DNA of 64,000 nt from Micromonospora orduensis (GTDB lineage Bacteria > Actinomycetota > Actinomycetes > Mycobacteriales > Micromonosporaceae), in contig NZ_VDFY01000154.1 of assembly GCF_006228125.1 (NCBI RefSeq), forward strand, positions 1 through 64,000. The letters run 5' to 3'. Within the stretch, counting starts at the first letter, position 1. The number at the start of each line of letters is the position of its first letter. Both the position numbers and the translations under genes were made by a program. Under the pieces are notes generated by a model, which was not told the origin of the DNA, made no database searches, and saw only the letters and a program-made list of their open reading frames with translations. Below are positions 1 through 8,241 of this stretch, one piece after another.

Positions 1-1
1 C

Positions 2-58
2 CGACTCAAAGACCGCGACCTCGGCCGCGTCCCACCGGCCACCAAGACAAACGACTAA
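2..58 (+). CDS. C-terminal end of an unidentified protein, possibly an IS21-type IstB
   Basis: An open frame enters from the left edge and ends with TAA at 56-58, giving the tail RLKDRDLGRVPPATKTND. The sequence resembles the basic C-terminal tails of actinobacterial IS-encoded proteins (IS21 IstB type), but 18 residues cannot settle the family. A transposon origin fits the inverted repeat just downstream and the IS1380-like fragment that follows. Partial because the window starts inside it. Confidence 0.4.
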   Translation, partial: RLKDRDLGRVPPATKTND

Positions 59-75
59 AGATCAACCAACCCGAG

Positions 76-99
76 GTGGTCCACTTTCAGCCGGACCAC
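76..99. repeat. Inverted repeat GTGGTCC/GGACCAC
   Basis: Perfect 7-bp arms separated by 10 bp, 18 bp after the stop of the left-edge gene. It could be a terminator stem or lie near the end of the insertion sequence to which that gene belonged. Confidence 0.4.
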
Positions 100-262
100 G
101 GTGGTCAGGGTTGAGGCGGCGTTGACAAGCCTCGGTCTTTCACGGCGGCCGTGATCTTGAGGGCTGAGACTGTTGGGTAGAGACAGCGAAGTGCCTACCA
201 CGTAAGGAAGACTGACCGGTGTCGAGTCGTTCAGAGTTCCACGCGCGGAAGGCTCTTCGTAG

Positions 263-824
263 GTGCAGAGTACCGATTGGTCCAGGGGATTGTCCGTCGA
301 GGTCGGCGGTCGTGGTGTGGTGTCGCATGCCGGGGTGGTGCTGCTGCGCACGTTGGCCGACCGGACCGGCCTGACCGGGGCGTTGTCGCAGGCGGTGGCG
401 CGTCGCGGGTTTCACACCAGGGCGGGACCGGGGCCACGTCCTGACCGATCTGGCGGTGATGATCGCCGAAGGCGGTGAAGCGATCGCCGACATCGACGTG
501 GTGCGGCATCAGGGTGAGGTGTTCGGGCAGGTCGCCTCGCCGGCGACGTGCTGGCGGGCCCTCGACGAGATCGGCGACGTGCAGATGCGGCGGATAACGC
601 GGGCGACGGTGCGGGCCCGGGTCTGGTCACTATTCGACCAGGTGCCGGCCGCTTGGGCCGCCGGCCGTGAGGTCGGTGCTGGTGTGGTGGTCCTGGACGT
701 CGACGCGACCCTGCTGCTGGCGCACAGCGAGAAAGACGGCGCGGACAAGACCTACAAGCACACCTTCGGGTTCCATCCATCCCAACGATGGTCCGTGCCG
801 CCGACTTCTCGGGTGGATTGCTAG
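263..824 (+). pseudogene. IS1380-type transposase remnant, frameshifted and truncated
   Basis: The first frame (from 263) reads LSVEVGGRGVVSHAGVVLL and the second (open through 456-824) reads HVLTDLAVMIAEGGEAIADI, then TYKHTFGFHP. Together they follow the N-terminal part of an IS1380-family transposase (family recognised from memory). The frames join at about 418-430, where a single-base indel would restore a continuous protein. Homology stops near 780, after which the frame soon terminates at 824, so the catalytic C-terminal half is missing. It cannot encode a working transposase. The adjacent left-edge fragment suggests repeated IS insertion and decay here. Confidence 0.75.
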
Positions 825-927
825 GGCACGTGGGCTGCGGGGTTGCCGAATGCCGGCAACGGCATCAGCGGGATGTCGGCCGAATGCTGACCTGGATACC
901 GGGCGGCGGCGCCGCGACGATGTGGAC

Positions 928-1854
928 ATGACAAGCGACATCGCCGTGTTCGCCGAGGACCTCACCAAGTTCTACGGCCAGCGTCGCGGCATCGAGGGCC
1001 TCGACCTGGAGGTTCGCGTCGGCGAGGTGATGGGCTTTCTGGGACCGAACGGTGCCGGAAAGACCACCACCATCCGGCTGCTGTTGGACTTCCTGCGCCC
1101 GACCCGTGGACACGCGAGCGTTCTCGGGCTCGACCCGCGGCGGGACAAGGCCGCGCTGCATCGTCAGATCGGCTACCTGCCCGGCGAGCTCGCGTTCCCC
1201 GGACGCGACAGGGCCGACGACCTGCTGCGCTTCTTCGCCAACGCACGGGGCGGCGTGGCCTGGTCCCAGGTGACCGGCCTGGCTGAGCGGCTCGACCTGG
1301 ACCTGTCCCGGTCCGTACGCACGATGAGCAAGGGCAACAAGCAGAAGGTCGGCCTCGTGCAGGCTTTCATGCACCGGCCGGCGCTGCTGGTCCTGGACGA
1401 GCCGACCAGTGGTCTGGATCCACTCATGCAGCAGGAGTTCCTGGCCATGGTCCGTGAAGCCAGCGCCGCTGGCCAGACCGTCTTCATGTCGTCGCACGTC
1501 CTGTCGGAGGTGCAGCAGGTCGCCGACCGGGTTGCCGTCGTTCGTGACAGCCGGTTGGCCGCGGTCGAACGAGTCGAGTCACTCGGGAAGCGGGCAGTTC
1601 GTGCCGTCGAGATCCACTTTGACGACCCGGTGGACCCAGCAGAGTTCAGCGCCCTGCCGGGGGTGAGTGACGTGGTCGTGTCCGGGCCGGTGCTGAAATG
1701 CACGATCGACGGCCGCATCGACCCGCTGATCAAAGCCGCCGCGCGCCATCAGGTGGTGGACATGCTGTCGGCCGAGCCCGACCTGGAAGAGACGTTCCTG
1801 TCGTTCTACTACCATGCGGAAGGGGCCGGCGATGCTTCCCGCGCTGGTGCGTAA
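928..1854 (+). CDS. ABC transporter ATP-binding protein (ABC-2 exporter type)
   Basis: A 308-residue ATPase that would energise the membrane protein encoded next. Walker A GPNGAGKTT lies at about residues 37-45, the signature region reads MSKGNKQKVGL, and Walker B LLVLDEPTSGLDPL follows, with the switch histidine in SSHVLSE. The C-terminal 80 residues form the regulatory tail common in DrrA/CcmA-like ATPases. The open frame extends upstream to 667, but that stretch shadows the transposase remnant, so ATG 928 (MTSDIAVFAEDLTKFYG) was chosen. It overlaps the permease start by 23 nt, indicating one operon. The substrate is unknown; drug or lipid export is usual for the family. Confidence 0.9.
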   Translation: MTSDIAVFAEDLTKFYGQRRGIEGLDLEVRVGEVMGFLGPNGAGKTTTIRLLLDFLRPTRGHASVLGLDPRRDKAALHRQIGYLPGELAFPGRDRADDLLRFFANARGGVAWSQVTGLAERLDLDLSRSVRTMSKGNKQKVGLVQAFMHRPALLVLDEPTSGLDPLMQQEFLAMVREASAAGQTVFMSSHVLSEVQQVADRVAVVRDSRLAAVERVESLGKRAVRAVEIHFDDPVDPAEFSALPGVSDVVVSGPVLKCTIDGRIDPLIKAAARHQVVDMLSAEPDLEETFLSFYYHAEGAGDASRAGA

Positions 1855-2620
1855 GACCTGGCGTGACGACCGCCTGGCGTTGATCGGTTGGGCCGGTGGC
1901 GTCGCCGCCTTCACTGCCATCTACACCTCGTTCTACAGCCAGTTCCAGGGTGCTGCGGAGCTGAAGCAGGACGCTCTGCCCCAGGGCATGCTGGATTTCC
2001 TCGGCATCGCCGACATGCTGTCGCCCGCTGGCTATCTGCAGGCGACCATCTTCAGCCTGGTCGGCCCACTGCTGGTCCTGATGTGCGCCATCACGCTGGC
2101 CGCCCGGACGATCGCTCGGCCGGAGGAGGACGGTGGGATGGAGCTGATGCTCGCCAACCCGATCTCGCGGGCCGCATTCGCCTGGCAACGGGTGGCCGCC
2201 GCCGGTGGCGCGCTGACCGGCATCGCTGCCGTCCCGTGGATCCTGCTGATGATCATTGTTCCCTGGGTCGGCATGGACATCCCCCTGTCCAACGTCGCTG
2301 CCGCGTCCGCCGGCCTGGTAGCCCTGGTGTGGTGCTTCGCCGGCATCGCCTTCCTCATCGGCGCCGCCACCGGAAAGCGCGCTGTGGTCCTCGCGGTCAC
2401 GGGTGGCCTCGCCGTGGCCACCTACATGGCCAACGCCATCGGCGGGATGGTCGACGGATGGCACTGGCTGCGCTGGCTGTCACCGTTTCACTACTTCATC
2501 GGCACGGACCCGCTGCACACCGGCTGGCACCCGGTCGAGCTTCTCACCCTCGTGCTCCTCGGTGCCGCAACCACGACCGCCGGAGTCATCGTGTTCGACC
2601 GCCGCGACATCGGTGTGTAA
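1832..2620 (+). CDS. ABC-2 type permease
   Basis: A 262-residue integral membrane partner of the preceding ATPase. After a short basic N-terminus (LVRKTWRDDR) there are about six hydrophobic segments: one near residues 16-36, a pair near 70-90, three in 120-205, and a final one near 230-250. The DDGGMELMLANPISR stretch before the second half is typical of ABC-2 exporters of this group. ATG 1832 was preferred to ATG 1814 because AGGGGCC sits at ribosome-binding distance and the family usually begins just before the first helix. The gene is translationally coupled to the ATPase. Confidence 0.85.
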   Translation: MLPALVRKTWRDDRLALIGWAGGVAAFTAIYTSFYSQFQGAAELKQDALPQGMLDFLGIADMLSPAGYLQATIFSLVGPLLVLMCAITLAARTIARPEEDGGMELMLANPISRAAFAWQRVAAAGGALTGIAAVPWILLMIIVPWVGMDIPLSNVAAASAGLVALVWCFAGIAFLIGAATGKRAVVLAVTGGLAVATYMANAIGGMVDGWHWLRWLSPFHYFIGTDPLHTGWHPVELLTLVLLGAATTTAGVIVFDRRDIGV

Positions 2621-2683
2621 ACCTGAGGCTGGTGGTCACCGTTCACCGGCGGCCACCAGCACGCCGCCGACAGGGAACAGCTC

Positions 2684-3727
2684 ATGAGCGAGGACACCTG
2701 GCTGGTCGCCGACTGCCAGAATCTGCTGTCCGTCCCGGCCAGTGCCCGGCGTCAGGCAGCGGTCAACCTGGGCGCCCGCGCGGCCGACGACGGGCTGAAG
2801 CTGCGTGAGCTTGTCACCAGCCTGCTGGACGCCACCACCGCCCATTGGAGCGCCACGTCGGTCGAGGGGACCGCCACCGCCGTGCACGCCCGCGCCGAAA
2901 CGCTGCTGGACGCCGCCCGTGTCCTGCTCACTGCCGCGGTCGACGGATACACCCGGCAGAACCGCGCCGAGCTGGACCGTCACGACACGGAACGTGTCGC
3001 GTTCATCAACGACCTGCTCACCGGTCGGGCCGACCCGGGCGGCCTAGCCGAGCGCGCACACCGATACGGCATCCGACTCTCGGCCACCCACACCGTCCTG
3101 ATCGCCCGTGCGGCCAACCTGACCCCCGGCATCACTTACCGCGTCGACGCAGCACTGGCCGCCAGGTTCGGCGAAGGGAACACCCTCACCACCCTGCGCG
3201 ACGGCGACGTGGTCTGCATCAGCGCTGGTGGCCTGCGGGGCATCGCGGCCGAACTCGCCCACCTACTCCTCACCGAACTCGGCGCCGGCACATGGCAGAT
3301 CGCCGTCGGCCGCACCCAACCCGGCGTGCACGGCCTGGCCACGTCCCTCGAAGAGGCCCGCCACACCCTCGATCACGCCGCTAAGCTCGGCTTCACCACG
3401 CCCGTACTCAATGCTGCCGATCTGCTGGTCTTCCCGGTGCTCCTGCGCGACCGCGACGCCATCACCGACCTGGTGACGACGGTCCTCGGCCCACTCACCA
3501 CGGCCCGTGGCGGCGTCGAACCGTACCTGGAGACCCTGTCCGTGCTCTTCGACAACCAGGGCAACCACACTGCGACCGCTCGGCAACTGCATCTGTCCGT
3601 CCGTGCGGTCACCTATCGCCTCGACCGCATTCGCGACCTCACCGGTTATCACCCAGGAGAGCCCACTCAACGCTTCACCCTTCAGGCAGCCGTGCTCGGT
3701 GCTCGGCTGCTCGGCTGGCCCAGCTAG
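2684..3727 (+). CDS. PucR-type helix-turn-helix transcriptional regulator
   Basis: A 347-residue cytosolic regulator. The C-terminal 60 residues are the PucR HTH (LFDNQGNHTATARQLHLSVR, then AVTYRLDRIRDLTG), and the middle part (about 120-270) fits the GGDEF-like module of CdaR/PucR proteins. The N-terminal ~100 residues are an all-helical region without a recognised ligand domain. AGGGAAC lies upstream of the ATG. It follows the ABC exporter by 63 bp on the same strand and may regulate it, which is inference. After the TAG stop the same frame stays open for another 33 codons; see findings. Confidence 0.85.
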   Translation: MSEDTWLVADCQNLLSVPASARRQAAVNLGARAADDGLKLRELVTSLLDATTAHWSATSVEGTATAVHARAETLLDAARVLLTAAVDGYTRQNRAELDRHDTERVAFINDLLTGRADPGGLAERAHRYGIRLSATHTVLIARAANLTPGITYRVDAALAARFGEGNTLTTLRDGDVVCISAGGLRGIAAELAHLLLTELGAGTWQIAVGRTQPGVHGLATSLEEARHTLDHAAKLGFTTPVLNAADLLVFPVLLRDRDAITDLVTTVLGPLTTARGGVEPYLETLSVLFDNQGNHTATARQLHLSVRAVTYRLDRIRDLTGYHPGEPTQRFTLQAAVLGARLLGWPS

Positions 3728-3874
3728 CCGACGGACGTCCAGATCACAGGCGAACCCTTCGGCAAGCCGGGCTCGGGCGAACCGTTGTACGAGCCAGAGG
3801 ACGTCGAGGACGCCGATCGCCGCGGGTGAACATCTGGGCACACCCGCTCGGGTGACGGGGCGAAAGCCTCAGCC

Positions 3875-4174
3875 CTACCGGCGGCCGCGCCGCTGCCCCA
3901 TGAGCCGCAGAGTGTTGCAGACATCGAAAACACCAGGTGTGTCCCAGGCGAGCTCGCCAGCGACCTGCCGCGCGTTCGTATCGTTCACCAGGCCCAGGAG
4001 GATGACGACCCGGTTCTGCACGGCGACACTGATCTGCTGCTGCCGGGTGGTCCAGTCGCCGCTCAAGCGTTGGGCGACCAGCGCTTCGATCCGCAGATCC
4101 TCATGGTCCGGTGGGGGCTGGTCCGAGTCGTCGGCGAACCAGTTCTCGCCTGGTGACGGCCAGTGCATGTACAC
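3875..4174 (-). CDS. BON domain protein
   Basis: A 99-residue soluble protein. The BON core runs from about residue 28 to 92, with the motifs ISVAVQNRVVILLGLV and AGELAWDTPGVFDVCNTLRL. BON domains are thought to bind phospholipid or other envelope and ligand surfaces, and single-domain versions often sit in stress loci. It is a paralogue of the protein at 47108-47383, which shares the VQN-VVIL and LAWDT-GV-DV-N-LR pattern. A clear AAGGAG ribosome-binding site precedes the ATG. No signal peptide is visible. Confidence 0.85.
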   Translation of the reverse strand: MYMHWPSPGENWFADDSDQPPPDHEDLRIEALVAQRLSGDWTTRQQQISVAVQNRVVILLGLVNDTNARQVAGELAWDTPGVFDVCNTLRLMGQRRGRR

Positions 4175-4250
4175 GGGACTCCTTGTGGTTAGTCGGCGGT
4201 GCGGAATCCGCGGTTGGTATCTCCATGTCCGCGTCGAGCCAACGCTGGTC

Positions 4251-4898
4251 TCATCGCTTGCTCACCGTTGAGGACTGCGACCAGGAACGGGCGGGTGCCG
4301 CAGCCGGGGAGGCCGCAGAACCTGAGAGCGTCCCCTCAGACAGCTGAACGAGGGCATCGTCACGGCTGTCGAAGATCGGGAACGCCGTCTCCAGGCGCAT
4401 GGTGTGCAGGACCGTGCGGATGAACCGCGACGGCGCGGCCAGGCACAGCGTGACGCCGCGGTCGCGGGCATCACAGTGGGCGCGGACGAGGAGCCCGAGA
4501 CCGGTGGAGTCGATGACGTGCACCCGGGTGAGGTCGACCACGACGTGTCCCCCCATGTCGGCCGCGTGGCGCAGGGCGGCGCGCAGGGTGTCACCGGTGT
4601 CGAGGTCGATGTCGCCAGTGGCGACGACGACGGTCACGTCGTCAAGGTGGTCGATGCCGAGGATGCCTCCCGGACCGTGGTTGTCGCACTGCGCGGTGCC
4701 TCCGCTGGCAGTTGGCAGCAGGCTGCAGTGCGGGCAGCGGTGCGGACCGGTGGCGAAGGGGGAGCCGCTCCAGCCCTGCTCGGACACCAACGTCCAGACG
4801 ACCTCGGCGTCGGGGAGCACGCACGCGCTGGCCCGGACGGAATCGCCGCAGGTGTCGCAGATCAGTGTCATCAGGTGGTCGTCCGGGACGACTGTCAT
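4251..4898 (-). CDS. STAS-domain protein with an N-terminal zinc-ribbon-like region
   Basis: 215 residues. The first ~65 carry two Cys pairs, CDTCGDS near residue 14 and HRCPHC near residue 55, spaced as in a zinc ribbon. Residues about 85-190 are a STAS domain of the anti-sigma-factor antagonist type: VVVATGDIDLDTGDTLRAAL, VVVDLTRVHVIDSTGLGLL (Ser of DSTG is the usual phosphorylation site) and RFIRTVLHTMRLETAFPIFD. It probably binds an HATPase-type anti-sigma factor such as the one at 39852. GGAAGGACACC precedes the start. The Cys-rich head on a STAS protein is unusual and could sense metal or redox state. Confidence 0.8.
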   Translation of the reverse strand: MTVVPDDHLMTLICDTCGDSVRASACVLPDAEVVWTLVSEQGWSGSPFATGPHRCPHCSLLPTASGGTAQCDNHGPGGILGIDHLDDVTVVVATGDIDLDTGDTLRAALRHAADMGGHVVVDLTRVHVIDSTGLGLLVRAHCDARDRGVTLCLAAPSRFIRTVLHTMRLETAFPIFDSRDDALVQLSEGTLSGSAASPAAAPARSWSQSSTVSKR

Positions 4899-5030
4899 TC
4901 TGGTGTCCTTCCGGGGGATTGGACTGATGCTCCGGAAGCCCGCGCTTCAGGATTCAGGCGCAAACGAAGCCGTCTGTCGTCGATGGCGGAGGCGAGAACC
5001 GTGCCCACGCCGATCTGACTACCGGGCTCG

Positions 5031-5468
5031 TCAGTGCGGGCCTTGCACCGACGCTCGGCCATGAGCGACCAGCGCCGACTGTGCCGAATCAGGCTGATGC
5101 CCCTCGGTCGGTGGGACGGGCGCGCACGACGGGGGAGTGGTGACGATCTGCAGGACCCGGTCGAGACGGGCGTTGTGCAGGATGCGCGCGATACGGGGAT
5201 TCGGGTCACGGACGGTGAGGACACCGTCGGCACGAGTCAACCGCCGGTGCACCTCGAGCAGCAGGCCGATCGCGGCGGCGTCAATGTGCCGGCACCTCGA
5301 CAGGTCGATGATGACCCGCCGGGGATGCAGGGTCAGCAGTTGGTCGAATACGGCTCCGGCCGCCGGCAGGCAGTCCCGGTCGAGTTCGGTGACGCCTACC
5401 TCGACCAGCGGTAGCGTGCACGGCGTAGGCGCCAGTGGCCCTGTCACAGGCGTGCCCTTCCCATTCAC
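5031..5468 (-). CDS. STAS-domain protein
   Basis: A 145-residue protein whose residues about 20-110 form a STAS fold: VEVGVTELDRDCLPAAGAVF, then RRVIIDLSRCRHIDAAAIGL, then RIARILHNARLDRVLQIV. The usual phosphorylatable Ser of D-S-T/S-G is replaced (HIDAAAIG), so if it is an anti-sigma-factor antagonist it would not be switched by Ser phosphorylation at that site. The last 30 residues are a Pro/Gln/Ser-rich tail. It lies 133 bp before the other STAS gene on the same strand; the pair may work in the same partner-switching pathway. Confidence 0.75.
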   Translation of the reverse strand: MNGKGTPVTGPLAPTPCTLPLVEVGVTELDRDCLPAAGAVFDQLLTLHPRRVIIDLSRCRHIDAAAIGLLLEVHRRLTRADGVLTVRDPNPRIARILHNARLDRVLQIVTTPPSCAPVPPTEGHQPDSAQSALVAHGRASVQGPH

Positions 5469-5524
5469 GGACCCAGTCGCCTACGACGGTGCCGTGCCCA
5501 CTTGGCGGTCACCGCGCGGATGTA

Positions 5525-5541
5525 TGACAGTTACGTGACAA
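5525..5541 (+). promoter_or_regulatory. Candidate OmpR-type direct-repeat operator
   Basis: TGACAGTTACGTGACAA contains two TGACA half-sites 11 bp apart, the spacing used by OmpR/PhoB-family regulators. It lies about 60-75 bp upstream of the response regulator gene. Near-copies occur at 8747-8763 and 41522-41538, supporting a real binding site. Autoregulation is inferred. Confidence 0.5.
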
Positions 5542-5601
5542 ATCCGTCGGCCGGTCGTCAGGGTTGGCTGGCAGGCCCCTGGTCTGGGGATGATGCCGGG
5601 T

Positions 5602-6291
5602 ATGACGGCCGTACTGGTGATCGAGGACGACGACCGTATCCGCCTGGCGCTGCTGCTCGCACTCGAGGACGAGGGCTACGAGGCCGTCGGTGCGGCCACC
5701 GCCGAGGAGGGCCTGCGCGCCCAACGCCGCGCCCCGGCCGACTACGTGCTGGTCGACCTGATGCTGCCCGGCCTGAACGGCTTCGAGTGCATCCGGCAGA
5801 TCCGCCGGGACGACGACGTGCCGATCGTGGTGGTCAGCGCCCGCGACGACACCCACGACATCGTGGCCGCCCTGGAGGCCGGCGCCGACGACTACGTCGT
5901 CAAGCCGGTGGCGATCAAGGAGCTGACCGCCCGACTGCGCGCCCTGCGCCGCCGTGCCCGGAGCACCGTCTCGGGGCAGGTGCCGGAGCCGGTGCCCGTG
6001 CTCGCCTTCGGTGACCTGGAGATCAGCCCCGACGCGGGAGAGGTCCGCTGCGGGGGCCAGCCCGTACCGGTCACCCGTACCGAGTTCCGGCTGCTCTGCG
6101 AGCTGGCCGAGCACGCCGGCCGGGTGCTGTCCCGCCAGCAGTTGCTCAGCCGTGTCTGGGGGTACGACAACGGTGATGAGCGGCTCGTCGATGTGCATGT
6201 CGGCCGGCTGCGGCAGAAGATCGAGCCGGATCCGGCGAACCCGAAGCATCTGGTGACCCTGCGGGGTCTGGGCTACAAGCTGCAGCGATGA
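5602..6291 (+). CDS. OmpR-family two-component response regulator
   Basis: 229 residues. The receiver domain has the acidic pair in VIEDDDRIRLAL, phosphoacceptor Asp in DYVLVDLMLPGLNG (about residue 52), the Ser of VVVSARDD and the Lys of DDYVVKP. A winged-helix DNA-binding domain follows (about 128-225: VTRTEFRLLCELAEHAGRVL, then VDVHVGRLRQKIE). ATG 5602 gives the family's usual start; ATG 5590 is in frame and possible. The stop overlaps the kinase start (ATGA), so the two are translationally coupled. The direct repeats at 5525 suggest autoregulation. The arrangement regulator-kinase-lipoprotein resembles mtrA-mtrB-lpqB. Confidence 0.93.
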   Translation: MTAVLVIEDDDRIRLALLLALEDEGYEAVGAATAEEGLRAQRRAPADYVLVDLMLPGLNGFECIRQIRRDDDVPIVVVSARDDTHDIVAALEAGADDYVVKPVAIKELTARLRALRRRARSTVSGQVPEPVPVLAFGDLEISPDAGEVRCGGQPVPVTRTEFRLLCELAEHAGRVLSRQQLLSRVWGYDNGDERLVDVHVGRLRQKIEPDPANPKHLVTLRGLGYKLQR

Positions 6292-7643
6292 GACGTCTCG
6301 GACTGCGCACCCGGGTCACTGCGGCGTTCGCCGTCGGCGCGCTCCTGCTCGCGGCGTCGATGGCTCTCGTCTCCTACGAGTTGACCCGCCGATCCCTGAT
6401 CGACGAGCGGGAACGCACCGCCCTGCGCGCCGCCTATTTCGACGCCACAGTCGTCCGCGCCGGCCTGGACACCGACACACCCGACGTGGTGGAGGTGCTC
6501 CGGTCGCTGGACACCGGCGGCAGCCGGCGGCCCGTGCTGCACCTGGACGGCGAGTGGTACGCCCGCACCGCCGACCCGGGCACCACCACCGCCATCCCGA
6601 CCGACCTGCGACAGGTCGTCGCCGCTGGTAAGCCGGCGGTGCAGCGTGTCCGCGTCAACGGCCAGACCGCCCTGGTGGTCGGGGTGCCCCTGTCCGCGAC
6701 GGCGACGTACTTCGAGGTCAACTCACTGCTCGAGTTGGAGCAGACGTTGCAGGTGCTGGCCCTCGCGTTGACCACCGTTGCGATCATGGTGGCCGGGTCC
6801 GGCGCCGCCCTCGGGTGGTACGCCACCCGGCACGGCCTGCGGCCGTTGACGGCGGTCGCCGACGCCGCCGAGAAGATCGCCGCCGGTGACTTCACCGCCC
6901 GCCTCGACCCGGCCACGGACCCCGACCTGACCCGGTTGTCGTCCTCGTTCAACCAGATGGTCGACCGGCTCGCCCACCGCATCGAACGCGATCGCCGCTT
7001 CGCCGCCGACGTGAGCCACGAGCTGCGCTCGCCGTTGCAGACCCTGGCTGCGGCGGCAAGCGTCCTGGCCCGCCGCCGACAACACCAGGACGAGCGAACC
7101 GCTCTCGCGGCCGGGCTCGTCGCCGACGAGATCGACCGTTTCCAGCGGCTGGTCAACGACCTGATCGACCTGGCGCGCAGCGACCAGCCCGCCGACCGCA
7201 CGCCGGTGGACGTGGCGGCGCTGGCCCGCGAGGCCTGCCACACCCTCGACCTGTCGGGCTCGATCGTCCACCTCGCACCGGCCACGCCCGCGACCTGGCG
7301 GGTCGATCGGCGACGCGTCGCGCAGGTGCTGGCGAATCTGCTCGACAACGCCGTGACCTACGGCGGTGGCCCGACGTCAGTCGTGCTCAGTCACGACGGC
7401 AGCGCTGGCGTGATCGAGGTCGACGACGAAGGCCCGGGGGTGCCTGTAGAGGACCGCGAGGTGATCTTTGAACGCTTTGTTCGCGGTCGAGCCGCCCACA
7501 CCCGTGGTGCCGGTGACGGCACCGGCCTCGGCCTTGCGCTGGTCGCGCAGCACGCCGCCGCGCACGGCGGTCACGTCACCGTCACCGACCGCCCCGGCGG
7601 CGGCGCCCGCTTCCGCGTCACCCTGATGGACTGCCTGACATGA
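6288..7643 (+). CDS. Sensor histidine kinase with HAMP domain
   Basis: 451 residues. A transmembrane helix at about 10-30 and another at about 158-180 flank an extracytoplasmic sensor region of ~125 residues. HAMP (about 180-235) is followed by HisKA with His244 in DVSHELRSPLQ, and an HATPase domain with the N-box ANLLDNAVTYG, G1 DDEGPGVPVEDREV and G2 GDGTGLGLALV. It should autophosphorylate His244 and pass phosphate to the adjacent regulator. It starts in the regulator's ATGA stop and overlaps the lipoprotein start in the same way, so all three form one operon. The signal is not evident; the lipoprotein is a candidate modulator by analogy with LpqB. Confidence 0.93.
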   Translation: MRRLGLRTRVTAAFAVGALLLAASMALVSYELTRRSLIDERERTALRAAYFDATVVRAGLDTDTPDVVEVLRSLDTGGSRRPVLHLDGEWYARTADPGTTTAIPTDLRQVVAAGKPAVQRVRVNGQTALVVGVPLSATATYFEVNSLLELEQTLQVLALALTTVAIMVAGSGAALGWYATRHGLRPLTAVADAAEKIAAGDFTARLDPATDPDLTRLSSSFNQMVDRLAHRIERDRRFAADVSHELRSPLQTLAAAASVLARRRQHQDERTALAAGLVADEIDRFQRLVNDLIDLARSDQPADRTPVDVAALAREACHTLDLSGSIVHLAPATPATWRVDRRRVAQVLANLLDNAVTYGGGPTSVVLSHDGSAGVIEVDDEGPGVPVEDREVIFERFVRGRAAHTRGAGDGTGLGLALVAQHAAAHGGHVTVTDRPGGGARFRVTLMDCLT

Positions 7644-8203
7644 ACCATCGTCATCTCGTCGCGGTGGCGTTCGTCGCGCTGCTGACCGGTTGTGGCATCC
7701 CCGCCGACGACGCGCCCCGTACCGTGCAACCCCCGCCGGGCCCGTTTCAGAGGTCGACCCCCGCCGATGCCACCGCGCCGGCCGGCCCCGCCACCGAGAC
7801 GCTCTGCATGGTCCGCGACAACCGGATCATCCCGGTGCCCCGACGCGCCGACCGCCCAGCCACGATCGAAGACCAGCTGCGGGATCTGCTCGGCGGACCC
7901 ACCACCGCGGAACGCGCCAAGGACCTCACCAGCGCGCTGCCGGGGGCAGTCAACGCCGCCGGTGTGACAGTGACTGGCACGCAGGCCCAGGTCGCGGTCG
8001 ACGAACCCGGCGACGATGCCGGCCGCAGCGACGAGGTCCTCGCCTTCGGGCAGATCGTGTGCACCCTCACCAGCCGCGACGACGTCACCTCCGTGACGTT
8101 CCTGCGCGACGGCAAGCCACTGGCCGTACCCCGCGCCGACGGCTCGCTGTCCGACCAGCCCCTCGTCCGCTCCGACTACACCCCGCTGATCAGCCCTCGT
8201 TGA
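7640..8203 (+). CDS. GerMN/LpqB-like lipoprotein of the two-component operon
   Basis: A 187-residue predicted lipoprotein: a short signal helix ends in the lipobox LLTGC (Cys at about residue 18), followed by GIPADDAP, which recalls the start of mature LpqB. A Pro-rich linker leads to a single GerMN-like domain (about 55-180: IEDQLRDLLGGPTTAERAKD, then VDEPGDDAGRSDEVLAFGQI). The GerMN fold is found in LpqB and in germination proteins; it is thought to bind a ligand or partner outside the membrane. Translational coupling to the kinase suggests it tunes kinase activity. Much shorter than LpqB, which carries a further C-terminal beta-propeller. Confidence 0.75.
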   Translation: MNHRHLVAVAFVALLTGCGIPADDAPRTVQPPPGPFQRSTPADATAPAGPATETLCMVRDNRIIPVPRRADRPATIEDQLRDLLGGPTTAERAKDLTSALPGAVNAAGVTVTGTQAQVAVDEPGDDAGRSDEVLAFGQIVCTLTSRDDVTSVTFLRDGKPLAVPRADGSLSDQPLVRSDYTPLISPR

Positions 8204-8204
8204 T

Positions 8205-8219
8205 CTGCGCTCCGCGCAG
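8205..8219. terminator. Short hairpin between convergent genes
   Basis: CTGCGC-TCC-GCGCAG, directly after the stop at 8201-8203 and before the end of the opposing lipoprotein gene at 8242. It may end transcription from both sides; there is no T-tract. Confidence 0.35.
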
Positions 8220-8241
8220 CAGCTTCACCACGCCGAGGTAC

